Positions 37,422-45,358 of a stretch of DNA of 64,000 nt are shown piece by piece. The notes beneath the pieces are model-generated. The model did no database searches. It was not told where the DNA came from and was given only the letters and a program-made list of their open reading frames with translations. Source of the DNA: Mycobacterium sp. 1164966.3 (GTDB lineage Bacteria; Actinomycetota; Actinomycetes; Mycobacteriales; Mycobacteriaceae); NCBI RefSeq assembly GCF_001665395.1, contig NZ_LZSG01000044.1, forward strand, positions 1-64,000. Reading direction: 5' to 3'. The translations under genes were made by a program, and so were the position numbers. Within the stretch, counting starts at the first letter, position 1. Each line of letters starts with the position of its first letter.

Positions 37422-38468
37422 CTATGTGATCGGTGTCGCGCCCAAGGCGTGCAGCGTGCGCAGATCGCGCGCACCGCAACCGTGCAGACAGATGCGAAGC
37501 TCGTCGATAAATCGCTGCAACCACGCCGTCACGGCAGCGCCGGACTCGATCGCGACCGAGAGCAATGGTCGCGCCACCGCCACCACGTCGGCGCCCAGGG
37601 CGATCGCTTTGGCCGCGTCCATACCGGTCCGGATTCCACCGGAGGCCACCAGCGGAATGTCTGGCAGCGCGGCACGCACCTCCAATATCGCTCGGGCAGT
37701 GGGTATCCCCCAGTCGGCCAGATCCGGGTAGCGCACTTCGCCGTAGCGCACCAGCTGCTCGACCCGCGACCATGACGTGCCACCCGCGCCCGCGACGTCT
37801 ATGCCCGCCACCGGCGGCTCGCCCGTGTACCCCAACAATTCGGCGACGGCGGCGGCGCCGATGCCGTGCCCTACCTCCTTCAACAGCACCGGATAGCCGA
37901 GCATGGCGGTCACGTCGTGCAGCCGGTCCAACGAGCCGCCGAAGTCTGTATCACCATTGCGCTGCATCGCCTCTTGCAACGGATTAGTGTGCACGGCAAG
38001 GGCATTGGCGCCAACCCGGTCGAGTGCGCGGACAATGTCGGGCACCGCATCCTTGGTCAGTTGGGACAGCCCGATGTTGCCGAACAATAACACCTCGGGT
38101 GCGACGTCACGCACGGCGAAGCTGGCCGCGGCCCGCTCCCCTTGCGCGCTGTCGAGCATGATGCGCTGCGACCCGAGCATCATCCCGATTCCGAGCCGCT
38201 GCGCTGCTATGGCCAGATTCCGGTTGATGGTTCCGGACAGCTCCGCGCCGCCCGTCATGGCGCCGACGAGAACCGGCGCCCGCAACCGCGCACCGAAGAA
38301 TTCGACGGACAGCTCGATGTCGTCGAGGCTGGTCTGCGTCAGTGCGTTGTAGGGCAGCCGATAGCGTTCCAGGCCGGTCGTGAGACCCTGATAACCCACG
38401 TCGCCGTCGAGGCACACGTCGATGTGGCGGAGCTTGCGAGTTGTCAGCTCGCCGCGATCATCCGCCAC
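37422..38468 (-). CDS. fni: Isopentenyl-diphosphate delta-isomerase, type 2 (FMN)
   Basis: Interconverts IPP and DMAPP, feeding GGPP synthase. 348 residues from GTG 38468 ([20 protein letters not shown]), the normal size; an in-frame ATG at 38525 would put the start inside the CTTAACT palindrome. Type 2 hallmarks: [24 protein letters not shown] with the conserved Gln, [11 protein letters not shown], and [20 protein letters not shown] for FMN. Confidence 0.92.
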   Translation of the reverse strand: MADDRGELTTRKLRHIDVCLDGDVGYQGLTTGLERYRLPYNALTQTSLDDIELSVEFFGARLRAPVLVGAMTGGAELSGTINRNLAIAAQRLGIGMMLGSQRIMLDSAQGERAAASFAVRDVAPEVLLFGNIGLSQLTKDAVPDIVRALDRVGANALAVHTNPLQEAMQRNGDTDFGGSLDRLHDVTAMLGYPVLLKEVGHGIGAAAVAELLGYTGEPPVAGIDVAGAGGTSWSRVEQLVRYGEVRYPDLADWGIPTARAILEVRAALPDIPLVASGGIRTGMDAAKAIALGADVVAVARPLLSVAIESGAAVTAWLQRFIDELRICLHGCGARDLRTLHALGATPIT

Positions 38469-38510
38469 GATTTTCCGACGATCCTTGCATTTCGCCGTTC
38501 GATCCCACAA

Positions 38511-38548
38511 CTTAGTTAAGCACATGAATGTTTCAGATACTTAACTAG
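38511..38548. promoter_or_regulatory. Inverted CTTAACTA pair (island motif site d)
   Basis: TAGTTAAG (38513-38520) and CTTAACTA (38540-38547) form a perfect 8-bp inverted repeat with a 19-base spacer, upstream of the IPP isomerase and glycosyltransferase operon. The left arm extends to the small palindrome CTTAGTTAAG. Confidence 0.6.
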
Positions 38549-38615
38549 CCTGCTCATGCAGAAAAATGCCGCGTGCCAGTCAGGCTGCCTCAGGCCACAT
38601 TTCGCATGGAAGTCA

Positions 38616-39320
38616 CTACTGGTGCTGATGTCCGTTCCAGCCCGCAATCCGAACCGGTCCTCGACCCGGTGACTGGCCGTCGATGTACAGCTGCTGCATG
38701 ACGGCCTGCCAGGACTCCGCCGTCGGACCCGAACCCGCTGTGCCCTCGTACAACCCGACGATCACGGCATGGTTGTCATCGGCCAGGGTGTACACCGGTC
38801 CGCCCGTATCGCGTCCGTCCGAAGCCACCCCGGTGATGGCGAACCGGTTGTTGTTCACCGTGCCGACGCGGCCACAGGTCTCACCCGTCGAGATTCCGAA
38901 GTGGCACACCCAATCGCCTTGCTGCGCGTGCGTTCCGGGCTTGGATTGCAATTGGCGTCCGGTAGGCAGTACGTCCGTCGCCTTCACGTCGTCGGCCAAC
39001 TTGATGACCTCGTACTCCACATCTGCCGACGAGCCGTCTCCGGCCGGGGTGGCGGCGTCGTGGCGCGCGGTAACCACTCCGCCGAGTACGTTTCCGTGAT
39101 TGTCGGTCACCACGGACGCGCCGTCGCATTGACCGGTGGCCAGCGCGATCCGTAACGTCATCTCAACCATTCCGAGCGTGCATATCGTGCTGCCCTGACG
39201 AATTTCCATACCGGGAAACGCGTTGGCAACGGGGTCGGCCTTAGCCGGCGCTGCTAGACCCAAAAAGGCGGTGGCGAATGCGGTTGCCAAACACCAGGAC
39301 GCGCGGTGCACCGCCTTCAT
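38616..39320 (-). CDS. Secreted trypsin-fold protein with degenerate catalytic residues
   Basis: 234-residue precursor; signal peptide MKAVHRASWCLATAFATAFL ending near APAKADP. The fold matches mycobacterial S1-like secreted proteins (Rv1815 type): TICTLGMVEM, VCHFGISTGETCG disulfide region, and GGPVYTLADDNHAVIVGLYE. The usual catalytic GHC reads ATGQCDG (His replaced by Gln) and the usual GDSGGP reads GRDTGGP (Ser replaced by Thr). Probably not a conventional protease. ATG 39320 is preferred because it begins a good signal peptide; the frame is open to 39371. Confidence 0.78.
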   Translation of the reverse strand: MKAVHRASWCLATAFATAFLGLAAPAKADPVANAFPGMEIRQGSTICTLGMVEMTLRIALATGQCDGASVVTDNHGNVLGGVVTARHDAATPAGDGSSADVEYEVIKLADDVKATDVLPTGRQLQSKPGTHAQQGDWVCHFGISTGETCGRVGTVNNNRFAITGVASDGRDTGGPVYTLADDNHAVIVGLYEGTAGSGPTAESWQAVMQQLYIDGQSPGRGPVRIAGWNGHQHQ

Positions 39321-39554
39321 TGATACGCACCGTCCCTCGCGCCTGAAAAGGATGAACTCCAAACTTGTCATTGGGCCACACCTGTAATCCGGTTCACGCC
39401 GAATACCCGGTACTCACTGACCCAAACCGCCGATAGATAGACGAATTCGAAACTGGTGCCCCAAGGATACCGAAGAATGCGGTTTGCCGACCCTTTTCAC
39501 GTATATGCCCAGCGTGTCAGGATGCGTGGGCGAATCATAGATCGGAGCCGCAGG

Positions 39555-39953
39555 ATGACATCGCACGACGAAAATGGCCGCTACTTCCCCTATCGCTACG
39601 ACCTTCGGCTGGCCCCGATGTGGCTACCCTTCCGGTGGCCCGGACAGCAAGGGGTGGTCCTCACCGACGACGGCCGTTTCCTCGCGCGCTACGGTCCATT
39701 TCGTGTCGAGGCGCCCTTGTCTTCAGTCGTCAACGCCCATGTCGCAGGCCCGTACCGGTGGTGGACGGCCGTCGGGCCCCGGCTATCGATGGTCGACGAC
39801 GGGCTCACATTCGGAACCAATGCGACGGCGGGCGTGTGTGTCCATTTCGACCCCCGTATTCGCCGTGTAATCGGGCTACGTGACCACTCGGCGCTGACCG
39901 TCACCGTCGCCGATACCGCAGGGCTGGCGGCTGCCCTCAAAGCCAGTAGTTAG
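39555..39953 (+). CDS. Hypothetical protein, 132 aa
   Basis: Family not recognised. ATG 39555 follows GGAG seven bases upstream; a longer frame reaches 39456. It has a beta-strand-rich pattern (GVVLTDDGRFLARYGPFRVE, then APLSSVVNAHV, LTFGTNATAGVCVHFDP, ALTVTVADTAGLAAAL) like a PH-type barrel. No signal peptide. Convergent with the second marR gene. Confidence 0.65.
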   Translation: MTSHDENGRYFPYRYDLRLAPMWLPFRWPGQQGVVLTDDGRFLARYGPFRVEAPLSSVVNAHVAGPYRWWTAVGPRLSMVDDGLTFGTNATAGVCVHFDPRIRRVIGLRDHSALTVTVADTAGLAAALKASS

Positions 39954-39966
39954 CGGCCCATCCGGT

Positions 39967-40464
39967 CTAGCTAGCCCCAACTTCGGCCTGGAATCGGCGC
40001 ATGGCGGCGATAAGCGCGGCTAAGACCCGGTGTGCAGCCGCCAGATCGGTGTCGGGCAGGCCCTCGAGCTCGACATGGGTAAGCATCCTCAGCGGGTCGA
40101 AGAACGACCGTGCTGCCTCGAGTCCGGCTTCGGCGTAGCGCAGGATCACCTTTCGACGATCCTCGGGATGCGAGTCCCGGCGGACGTGCCCGGACTCGAT
40201 CAGCCGGTCCACCAGGTAGGTGATCGCCCCGCCGGACAGGCCCATCCGCTGGCTGAGATCCCCCGACGTCATCGGCCGCCCGGCGGTTTCAGCGACCATG
40301 ATGTGCAGCAGCGCACGGAAATCGGTGGGACGCACCTGATGCGCCGCCGCGAACAGCCGGCCGATCTGGTCCGATTCTGCAGATACCTCGCGCAGGTCGG
40401 CCGAGATCAGCGCCTCCAGCTCCGCCCGCACCCGGTCCTCAGGGTTCATTGCGTCTTGCAGCAT
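39967..40464 (-). CDS. MarR-family regulator, island copy 2 (CrtR-like)
   Basis: 165 residues; winged helix MTSGDLSQRMGLSGGAITYL followed by VDRLIESGHVRRDSHPEDRR. ATG 40464 is preceded by GGGATGCGGAT. Paralogue of the MarR at 25772-26332. It is divergent from an MmpL gene across only 49 bp that contain a motif-like palindrome. In Corynebacterium glutamicum the MarR-type CrtR controls carotenoid genes that include an MmpL-like exporter and responds to GGPP; the same logic is inferred here. Confidence 0.9.
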   Translation of the reverse strand: MLQDAMNPEDRVRAELEALISADLREVSAESDQIGRLFAAAHQVRPTDFRALLHIMVAETAGRPMTSGDLSQRMGLSGGAITYLVDRLIESGHVRRDSHPEDRRKVILRYAEAGLEAARSFFDPLRMLTHVELEGLPDTDLAAAHRVLAALIAAMRRFQAEVGAS

Positions 40465-40482
40465 ATCCGCATCCCGGCAATC

Positions 40483-40500
40483 ATTTAAGTTGGTTAATGT
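40483..40500. promoter_or_regulatory. Imperfect palindrome between marR and mmpL (island motif site e)
   Basis: CATTTAAGTTGGTTAATG, with CATT/AATG-like ends and TTAA cores, sits in the 49-bp divergent gap. It resembles sites a-d (TTAAGT and GGTTAA) but is the least exact. It could serve both promoters and autoregulation. Confidence 0.45.
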
Positions 40501-40513
40501 TTTATTTATTGAA

Positions 40514-42613
40514 ATGCTTACCGGCGTGTGGGATCGTCTCGCAGCGGCCGTGACGGGCCGGCGATCGTGGCTGTGGGCGTTAGGGGCAGTGCTGCTGGCG
40601 AGCGTTTTGATGGTGCTGATCGGCGGCAACGCGGCCGCGGGCCAGCCGCCACCGGAACTGCCGGCCGACTCCGACGCGGCGAAAGTCGATTCGCTGGTGC
40701 GCCAGTTCCCCGACGGTGACCAGGCTCCGCTGATCGCCGTGGTCACCCGCACCGACGGCACGGTCCTGAACTCCGCCGACGTCACGGCCGTCGAGCGGGC
40801 CCGCAACCGGATGCAGGCGCTGACCCAACACGCTCCGGCGCCCGGCCCGCCGATCATGGCCGCCGACGGCAAGGCAGCGATCGCCATGGTGACCATCAGC
40901 GCCGATTTGACGGGTCTGGCGCTCAACAACCGTGTCGCCGAGCTGCGCAACGCCGCACACCGTGACCTTCCGGCCGGCCTCGAGGCGCACATTACCGGCG
41001 GTCCCGCATTCGGCGCGGATATCGCCAACGCCTTCGCGCATGCCGACATCACGCTGCTGGCGGTGACGGCGTCGGTGGTCGCGCTGCTGCTGATCGCCAC
41101 CTACCGTTCACCGGTGCTGTGGCTGCTGCCGCTGCTGGTGATCGGATTCGCCGACCGGACCGCGGCGGCGGTGGGCACGGCGGTGGCGTCGGCAACCGGC
41201 CTGAGCTTCGACGGGGCCACCTCCGGAATCACCAGCGTGCTGGTCTTCGGCGCGGGCACCAACTACGCGCTGCTGCTGATTTCCCGCTACCGCCAAGAAC
41301 TTCCGCGCTACGCCGATCACCGCGACGCGCTGCGCCGCGCCGTGCTAATGGCCGGACCGGCCATCCTCGCCAGCAACGCCACCGTGGTGCTGGCGCTGCT
41401 GACCCTCACCCTAGCCGCCGGCCCGAGCACCCGCAGCCTCGGCGCCCTAGCCGCCTGCGCGCTGGTGGTTGCCGCGGTGTCGGTTCTGGTGGTACTGCCG
41501 CCGCTGCTGGCGCTGTTGGGCCGGCGACTGTTCTGGCCCTTCATACCGCATCCGGACAGCGCAGGAGCCGCGGCGGAGGCGGGGCCCTGGCACCGCGTCG
41601 CCGAACGGGTGGCCCGCCGTCCGGCCCTGGTTGCCGCGCTGGCGATCGCGCTGCTGGGCACACTGGCCACCGGCCTGCTGGGAACCGAAATCGGGCTGTC
41701 GCGTACCGAGCAATTCCGCGTTGCGGCGGACTCGGTGTCCGGATTCGACACCCTGGCAAGGCATTTCCCCGCCGGCTTGACCAACCCGACGGTAGTGGTA
41801 GGTGCGAGCGCGGGCGCACCGATACTGCAGCCTGCCATCGCTACCACTCCCGGCGTGGTCTCGGCGACCGAAACCGGACGGTCGACCTCCGGGCTGACCA
41901 AATGGTCGGTGGTCATCGATGCGCCGCCGTCATCCGGCCAGGCGTTCAAAACGATTGCGGCGCTGCGCCGTTCGGTCGAAAGCGCCTCCCCCGGAGCACT
42001 GGTGGGTGGCCCTGACGCGCAAGCGCTCGATGTGCGCGACGCTGCACAACGCGACCGTCTGGTGCTGATCCCCGCTATCTTGGCCGTCATCCTGGTCGTC
42101 CTGTATGCGTTGCTGCGGTCCGTGCTGGCGCCGCCGACGCTGCTGGGCGCGACGATCCTGGGTGCGCTGGCCGCTCTCGGAATGGGCAGTTGGGCCAGCA
42201 TCCACATTTTCGGTTTTCCCGGCCTGGACCAGAGCACGCCGCTGTTCGCGTTTCTGTTCCTGGCCGCCCTCGGTGTCGACTACACCATTTTCCTGGTCAC
42301 TCGCGCCCGCGAGGACGCCGCGGACCACGGCGCCTCCCAAGGCATGATCCGTGCGGTGTCGGCCACCGGCGGCGTGATCACCAGCGCCGGAATCGTTTTG
42401 GCTGCGGTCTTCTGCGTGCTGGGCGTATTGCCCCTGATCGTGCTGACCCAGTTGGGCATCATCGTCGGCCTGGGCATCCTGCTCGACACGTTCGTCGTGC
42501 GCACGCTGGTGATCCCTGCCCTGTTCACCCTGATCGGCGACCGGATCTGGTGGCCCAATGACCCGACCGGCGCTAAAACCGTTGAGCAGCAAGCGGAATC
42601 AGCCCACGCCTGA
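40514..42613 (+). CDS. Short MmpL/RND-family transporter
   Basis: 699 residues, with 12 helices but no MmpL4/5-type coiled-coil insert. First TM at about 20-38; proton-relay regions GAGTNYALLLISRYRQEL and AALGVDYTIFLVTRARED. In the first, Asn replaces the usual Asp before Tyr; the second keeps Asp-Tyr. Family members export lipids, and an RND gene of this type lies inside the C. glutamicum crt operon. ATG 40514 is chosen; TTG 40490 would lie in the operator. TspO follows 17 bp later. Confidence 0.88.
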   Translation: MLTGVWDRLAAAVTGRRSWLWALGAVLLASVLMVLIGGNAAAGQPPPELPADSDAAKVDSLVRQFPDGDQAPLIAVVTRTDGTVLNSADVTAVERARNRMQALTQHAPAPGPPIMAADGKAAIAMVTISADLTGLALNNRVAELRNAAHRDLPAGLEAHITGGPAFGADIANAFAHADITLLAVTASVVALLLIATYRSPVLWLLPLLVIGFADRTAAAVGTAVASATGLSFDGATSGITSVLVFGAGTNYALLLISRYRQELPRYADHRDALRRAVLMAGPAILASNATVVLALLTLTLAAGPSTRSLGALAACALVVAAVSVLVVLPPLLALLGRRLFWPFIPHPDSAGAAAEAGPWHRVAERVARRPALVAALAIALLGTLATGLLGTEIGLSRTEQFRVAADSVSGFDTLARHFPAGLTNPTVVVGASAGAPILQPAIATTPGVVSATETGRSTSGLTKWSVVIDAPPSSGQAFKTIAALRRSVESASPGALVGGPDAQALDVRDAAQRDRLVLIPAILAVILVVLYALLRSVLAPPTLLGATILGALAALGMGSWASIHIFGFPGLDQSTPLFAFLFLAALGVDYTIFLVTRAREDAADHGASQGMIRAVSATGGVITSAGIVLAAVFCVLGVLPLIVLTQLGIIVGLGILLDTFVVRTLVIPALFTLIGDRIWWPNDPTGAKTVEQQAESAHA

Positions 42614-42630
42614 CATCACCGGAGGCCGTT

Positions 42631-43110
42631 ATGAAAAAGTACACGTTGGCCGGCACCACCCTGGCGGTGGGTGCGGCGGCAATCAGCGGCAGCATTGCCA
42701 GCCCGAGCCGCACACCCGGCTGGTACGCGCTGGTGCGCAAGCCGTCGTACCAACCGCCCAGCGCCGCCTTTCCCGTCGTGTGGACCACGCTGTACGGCGA
42801 TATCGCGGCCACCTCCGCGATAGCGATCGACCGATTTCGTGCGGCGGGCCGACACGATAATGCACGGCGCTACATCACCGCGCTGAGCGTCAACCTAGCG
42901 CTCAATGCCGGATGGAGTTGGCTGTTCTTCCGCTACCACAAACTCGGTGCGTCCGCACTTGGCGCCGCCGCGCTGACAGTCAGCAGCGCCGACCTGGCCA
43001 GGCGGGCCGCCGAAGCGGATCCGCGGGCCGGAGCCGCGCTGTTGCCTTACCCGCTGTGGTGTGCCTTCGCGACGGTGCTATCCACCCATATCTGGCGACT
43101 CAACCGCTGA
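42631..43110 (+). CDS. tspO: TspO/MBR family protein
   Basis: 159 residues, five helices. Family signatures: WYALVRKPSYQPPSAAFPVV, then WTTLYGDIA, and LNAGWSWLFFRYHKLG. TspO binds porphyrins and degrades or senses them under light/oxygen in bacteria, and it modulates pigment genes in Rhodobacter. GGAGG six bases before ATG 42631. Between mmpL and the photolyase in one operon. Confidence 0.93.
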   Translation: MKKYTLAGTTLAVGAAAISGSIASPSRTPGWYALVRKPSYQPPSAAFPVVWTTLYGDIAATSAIAIDRFRAAGRHDNARRYITALSVNLALNAGWSWLFFRYHKLGASALGAAALTVSSADLARRAAEADPRAGAALLPYPLWCAFATVLSTHIWRLNR

Positions 43111-43111
43111 C

Positions 43112-44443
43112 ATGCCAACGCTCTTGTGGTTTCGACGCGACCTGCGGCTGCGGGATCATCCGGCGCTGGCCGCTGCGGCCGACGGCGAGGAGGTGCTGGC
43201 CTGCTTCGTACTCGACCCGCGCCTGGTGGCTTCGTCGGGTCAGCGGCGGCTGCAGTTTTTGGGTGACTCGCTGCGGCAACTGCGCGACGACCTGGGTGGG
43301 CGGCTGTTGGTGACCAGTGGGCGCCCCGAGGAACGAATTCCTCTCGTCGCCAAGGAAATCAGTGCTTCCTCGGTGCACATCTCGGAAGATTTCGCGCCGT
43401 TCGGGCGGCGTCGCGACGAACGGGTGCGTGCGGCACTCGGTTCGGTGCCGTTGATTGCCACCGGATCGCCGTATCTGGTGTCCCCGGGCCGCGTCACCAA
43501 GGAGAACGGCACTCCCTACAAGGTGTTCACACCGTTTCTCCGTGCCTGGCGCGACGCCGGATGGCGAGAGCCGGCACGATCGGGCGCCGGGTCGGCACGC
43601 TGGCTGGACCCGGCGGACCTGAGCATCGACCCCTGCGAAATCCCTGATCCCGGAGCCACTCTCGCGTTCCCGGCCGGGGAGAACGCGGCACGCTCGCAAT
43701 GGGCGGCGTTCGTCGCCGACGGACTCGGTCGCTATGCCCAGGGCCGTGACCGGCCCGACCTCGATGCCACCAGCGGCATGTCGGCGCATCTCAAGTTCGG
43801 CACCATCCATCCGCGCACCATGGTCGCAGATCTGGACCTGCGCCGCACCGGCCCGCAGAAATACCTGCGCGAGTTGGCCTTTCGTGACTTTTACGCAGCG
43901 GTGCTGAACCACTGGCCGGACAGCGCATGGCGCAACTGGAACAGCGACTTCGACGCCATCAAAACCGACACCGGCGCGGAGGCGAAGCGGCGTTTCGAGG
44001 CCTGGAAGGCCGGCCAAACCGGGTTCCCGATCGTCGACGCGGGGATGCGTCAACTACGCGCGACCGGTTTCATGCACAACCGGGCACGGATGATCGTCGC
44101 GTCGTTCCTGGTGAAGGACCTGCATCTGCCGTGGCAGTGGGGTGCCGGCTGGTTCATGGATCAGCTCACAGATGGTGATTTGGCCAGCAATCAGCACGGT
44201 TGGCAGTGGTGCGCGGGATGCGGCACCGACGCCGCGCCCTACTTCCGGGTGTTCAACCCGGCCACGCAGGCCGAAAAGTTCGATCCCTCAGGTGATTACA
44301 TCCGGCGGTGGGTTCCCGAGCTGAGCGGCGCGACCGATGTCTTCTTGCGTAAAGGTGAACGTCCGCAAGGGTATCCGGAGCCGATCATCGACCATCGAGC
44401 CGAGCGGGCCGAGGCCCTGCGCCGCTACCAGAGCCTGGGCTGA
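43112..44443 (+). CDS. phr: Deoxyribodipyrimidine photolyase (class I CPD type)
   Basis: Light-driven repair of pyrimidine dimers. 443 residues from ATG 43112 (MPTLLWFRRDLRLRDHPALA), one base after the tspO stop. The C-terminal FAD domain has SGMSAHLKFGTIHPR, ELAFRDFYAAVL, FPIVDAGMRQLRATGFMHNR, DGDLASNQHGWQWCAGCGTD and FNPATQAEKFDPSGDYIRRW; the tryptophans needed for electron transfer are present. The Asn in MHNRARM supports CPD photolyase over a signalling cryptochrome. Confidence 0.94.
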   Translation: MPTLLWFRRDLRLRDHPALAAAADGEEVLACFVLDPRLVASSGQRRLQFLGDSLRQLRDDLGGRLLVTSGRPEERIPLVAKEISASSVHISEDFAPFGRRRDERVRAALGSVPLIATGSPYLVSPGRVTKENGTPYKVFTPFLRAWRDAGWREPARSGAGSARWLDPADLSIDPCEIPDPGATLAFPAGENAARSQWAAFVADGLGRYAQGRDRPDLDATSGMSAHLKFGTIHPRTMVADLDLRRTGPQKYLRELAFRDFYAAVLNHWPDSAWRNWNSDFDAIKTDTGAEAKRRFEAWKAGQTGFPIVDAGMRQLRATGFMHNRARMIVASFLVKDLHLPWQWGAGWFMDQLTDGDLASNQHGWQWCAGCGTDAAPYFRVFNPATQAEKFDPSGDYIRRWVPELSGATDVFLRKGERPQGYPEPIIDHRAERAEALRRYQSLG

Positions 44444-44451
44444 ACCGACTG

Positions 44452-45189
44452 CTATCGGGACGCCTTCTTGCGTTCGATGTCGGCCAGCGCGGCGGCCAGC
44501 TCGGCGCGCTGCGCTGCCGAGCTCTCCCAGGACAGCTTCCGGTTCTTGACGATCTTGGCCGGTGCGCCGACCGCGATCGAATAGTCGGGGATGACACCTC
44601 GCACCACCGCGTGCGATCCCAACACGCAGCCCCGCCCGATCGATGTGCCGCGCAGGATGGTCACCTTGGTGGCAATCCAGGTGTCCGGACCGATCCGCAC
44701 CGGGGATTTGACGATGCCCTGGTCCTTGATCGGGACGTTGATGTCGTCCATCCGGTGGTCGAAGTCGCAGACGTAAACCCAGTCCGCCATCAGCGCCGAA
44801 TCGCCGAGTTCGATGTCGAGGTAGCAGTTGATGACGTTGTCACGACCGAGCACCACCTTGTCGCCGAACCGCAGCGAGCCCTCGTGGGCGCGGATGGTGT
44901 TCTTGTCGCCGATGTGCACCCAGCGCCCGATCTCCAGCTGCGCCAGTTCGGGTGTGCAGTGGATCTCGACGCCCTTGCCGAGGAACACCATGCCGCGGGT
45001 GATGATGTGCGGGTTCTTGAGCTTGAACCTCAGCAGTCGCCAATACCGGACCAGGTACCACGGCGTGTAGGCCCGGTTTCTCAGCATCCACCTCAGCGAT
45101 GCCAGGGTGAGGAAGTTCGCCTGGCGCGGATCCCGCAGCCGCGAGCCGCGCCAGCGGCGATGCAACGGCGCCCCCCACATGCTCGTCAT
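44452..45189 (-). CDS. Left-handed beta-helix acetyltransferase (Rv3034c type)
   Basis: 245 residues from ATG 45189 (MTSMWGAPLHRRW). Hexapeptide repeats run from about 85 to 210 (GRWVHIGDKNTIRAHEGSLR, IGPDTWIATKVTILRGTSIG, GCVLGSHAVVRGVIPD), ending AVGAPAKIV as in WbbJ/maltose acetyltransferases. In M. tuberculosis this gene sits next to the MGLP genes and an acylation role has been proposed. Convergent with the photolyase, nine bp apart. Confidence 0.88.
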   Translation of the reverse strand: MTSMWGAPLHRRWRGSRLRDPRQANFLTLASLRWMLRNRAYTPWYLVRYWRLLRFKLKNPHIITRGMVFLGKGVEIHCTPELAQLEIGRWVHIGDKNTIRAHEGSLRFGDKVVLGRDNVINCYLDIELGDSALMADWVYVCDFDHRMDDINVPIKDQGIVKSPVRIGPDTWIATKVTILRGTSIGRGCVLGSHAVVRGVIPDYSIAVGAPAKIVKNRKLSWESSAAQRAELAAALADIERKKASR

Positions 45190-45206
45190 GGCCGGAAAGC
45201 TTAGCC

Positions 45207-45289
45207 CGGCGCCGATGCGCGCCGGAACGGCGGGCTGAGTAGCCGGGCAATCAGGCACAGTCGGCGCCGATGCGCGCCGGAACGGCGGG
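45207..45289. repeat. 28-bp direct repeat, two copies
   Basis: Identical 28-mers at 45207-45234 and 45262-45289, beginning CGGCGCCGATGCGCGCCGG and offset by 55 bp, lie between the divergent acetyltransferase and propeller genes. GGCGCC and GCGCGC cores give local symmetry. Confidence 0.8.
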
Positions 45290-45358
45290 GGAACCGCCAG
45301 TCGATCAGGCAGCGGCCAAGCTCCACGCGTTACCCTCACCTGTACTCGATAGCTGCTC

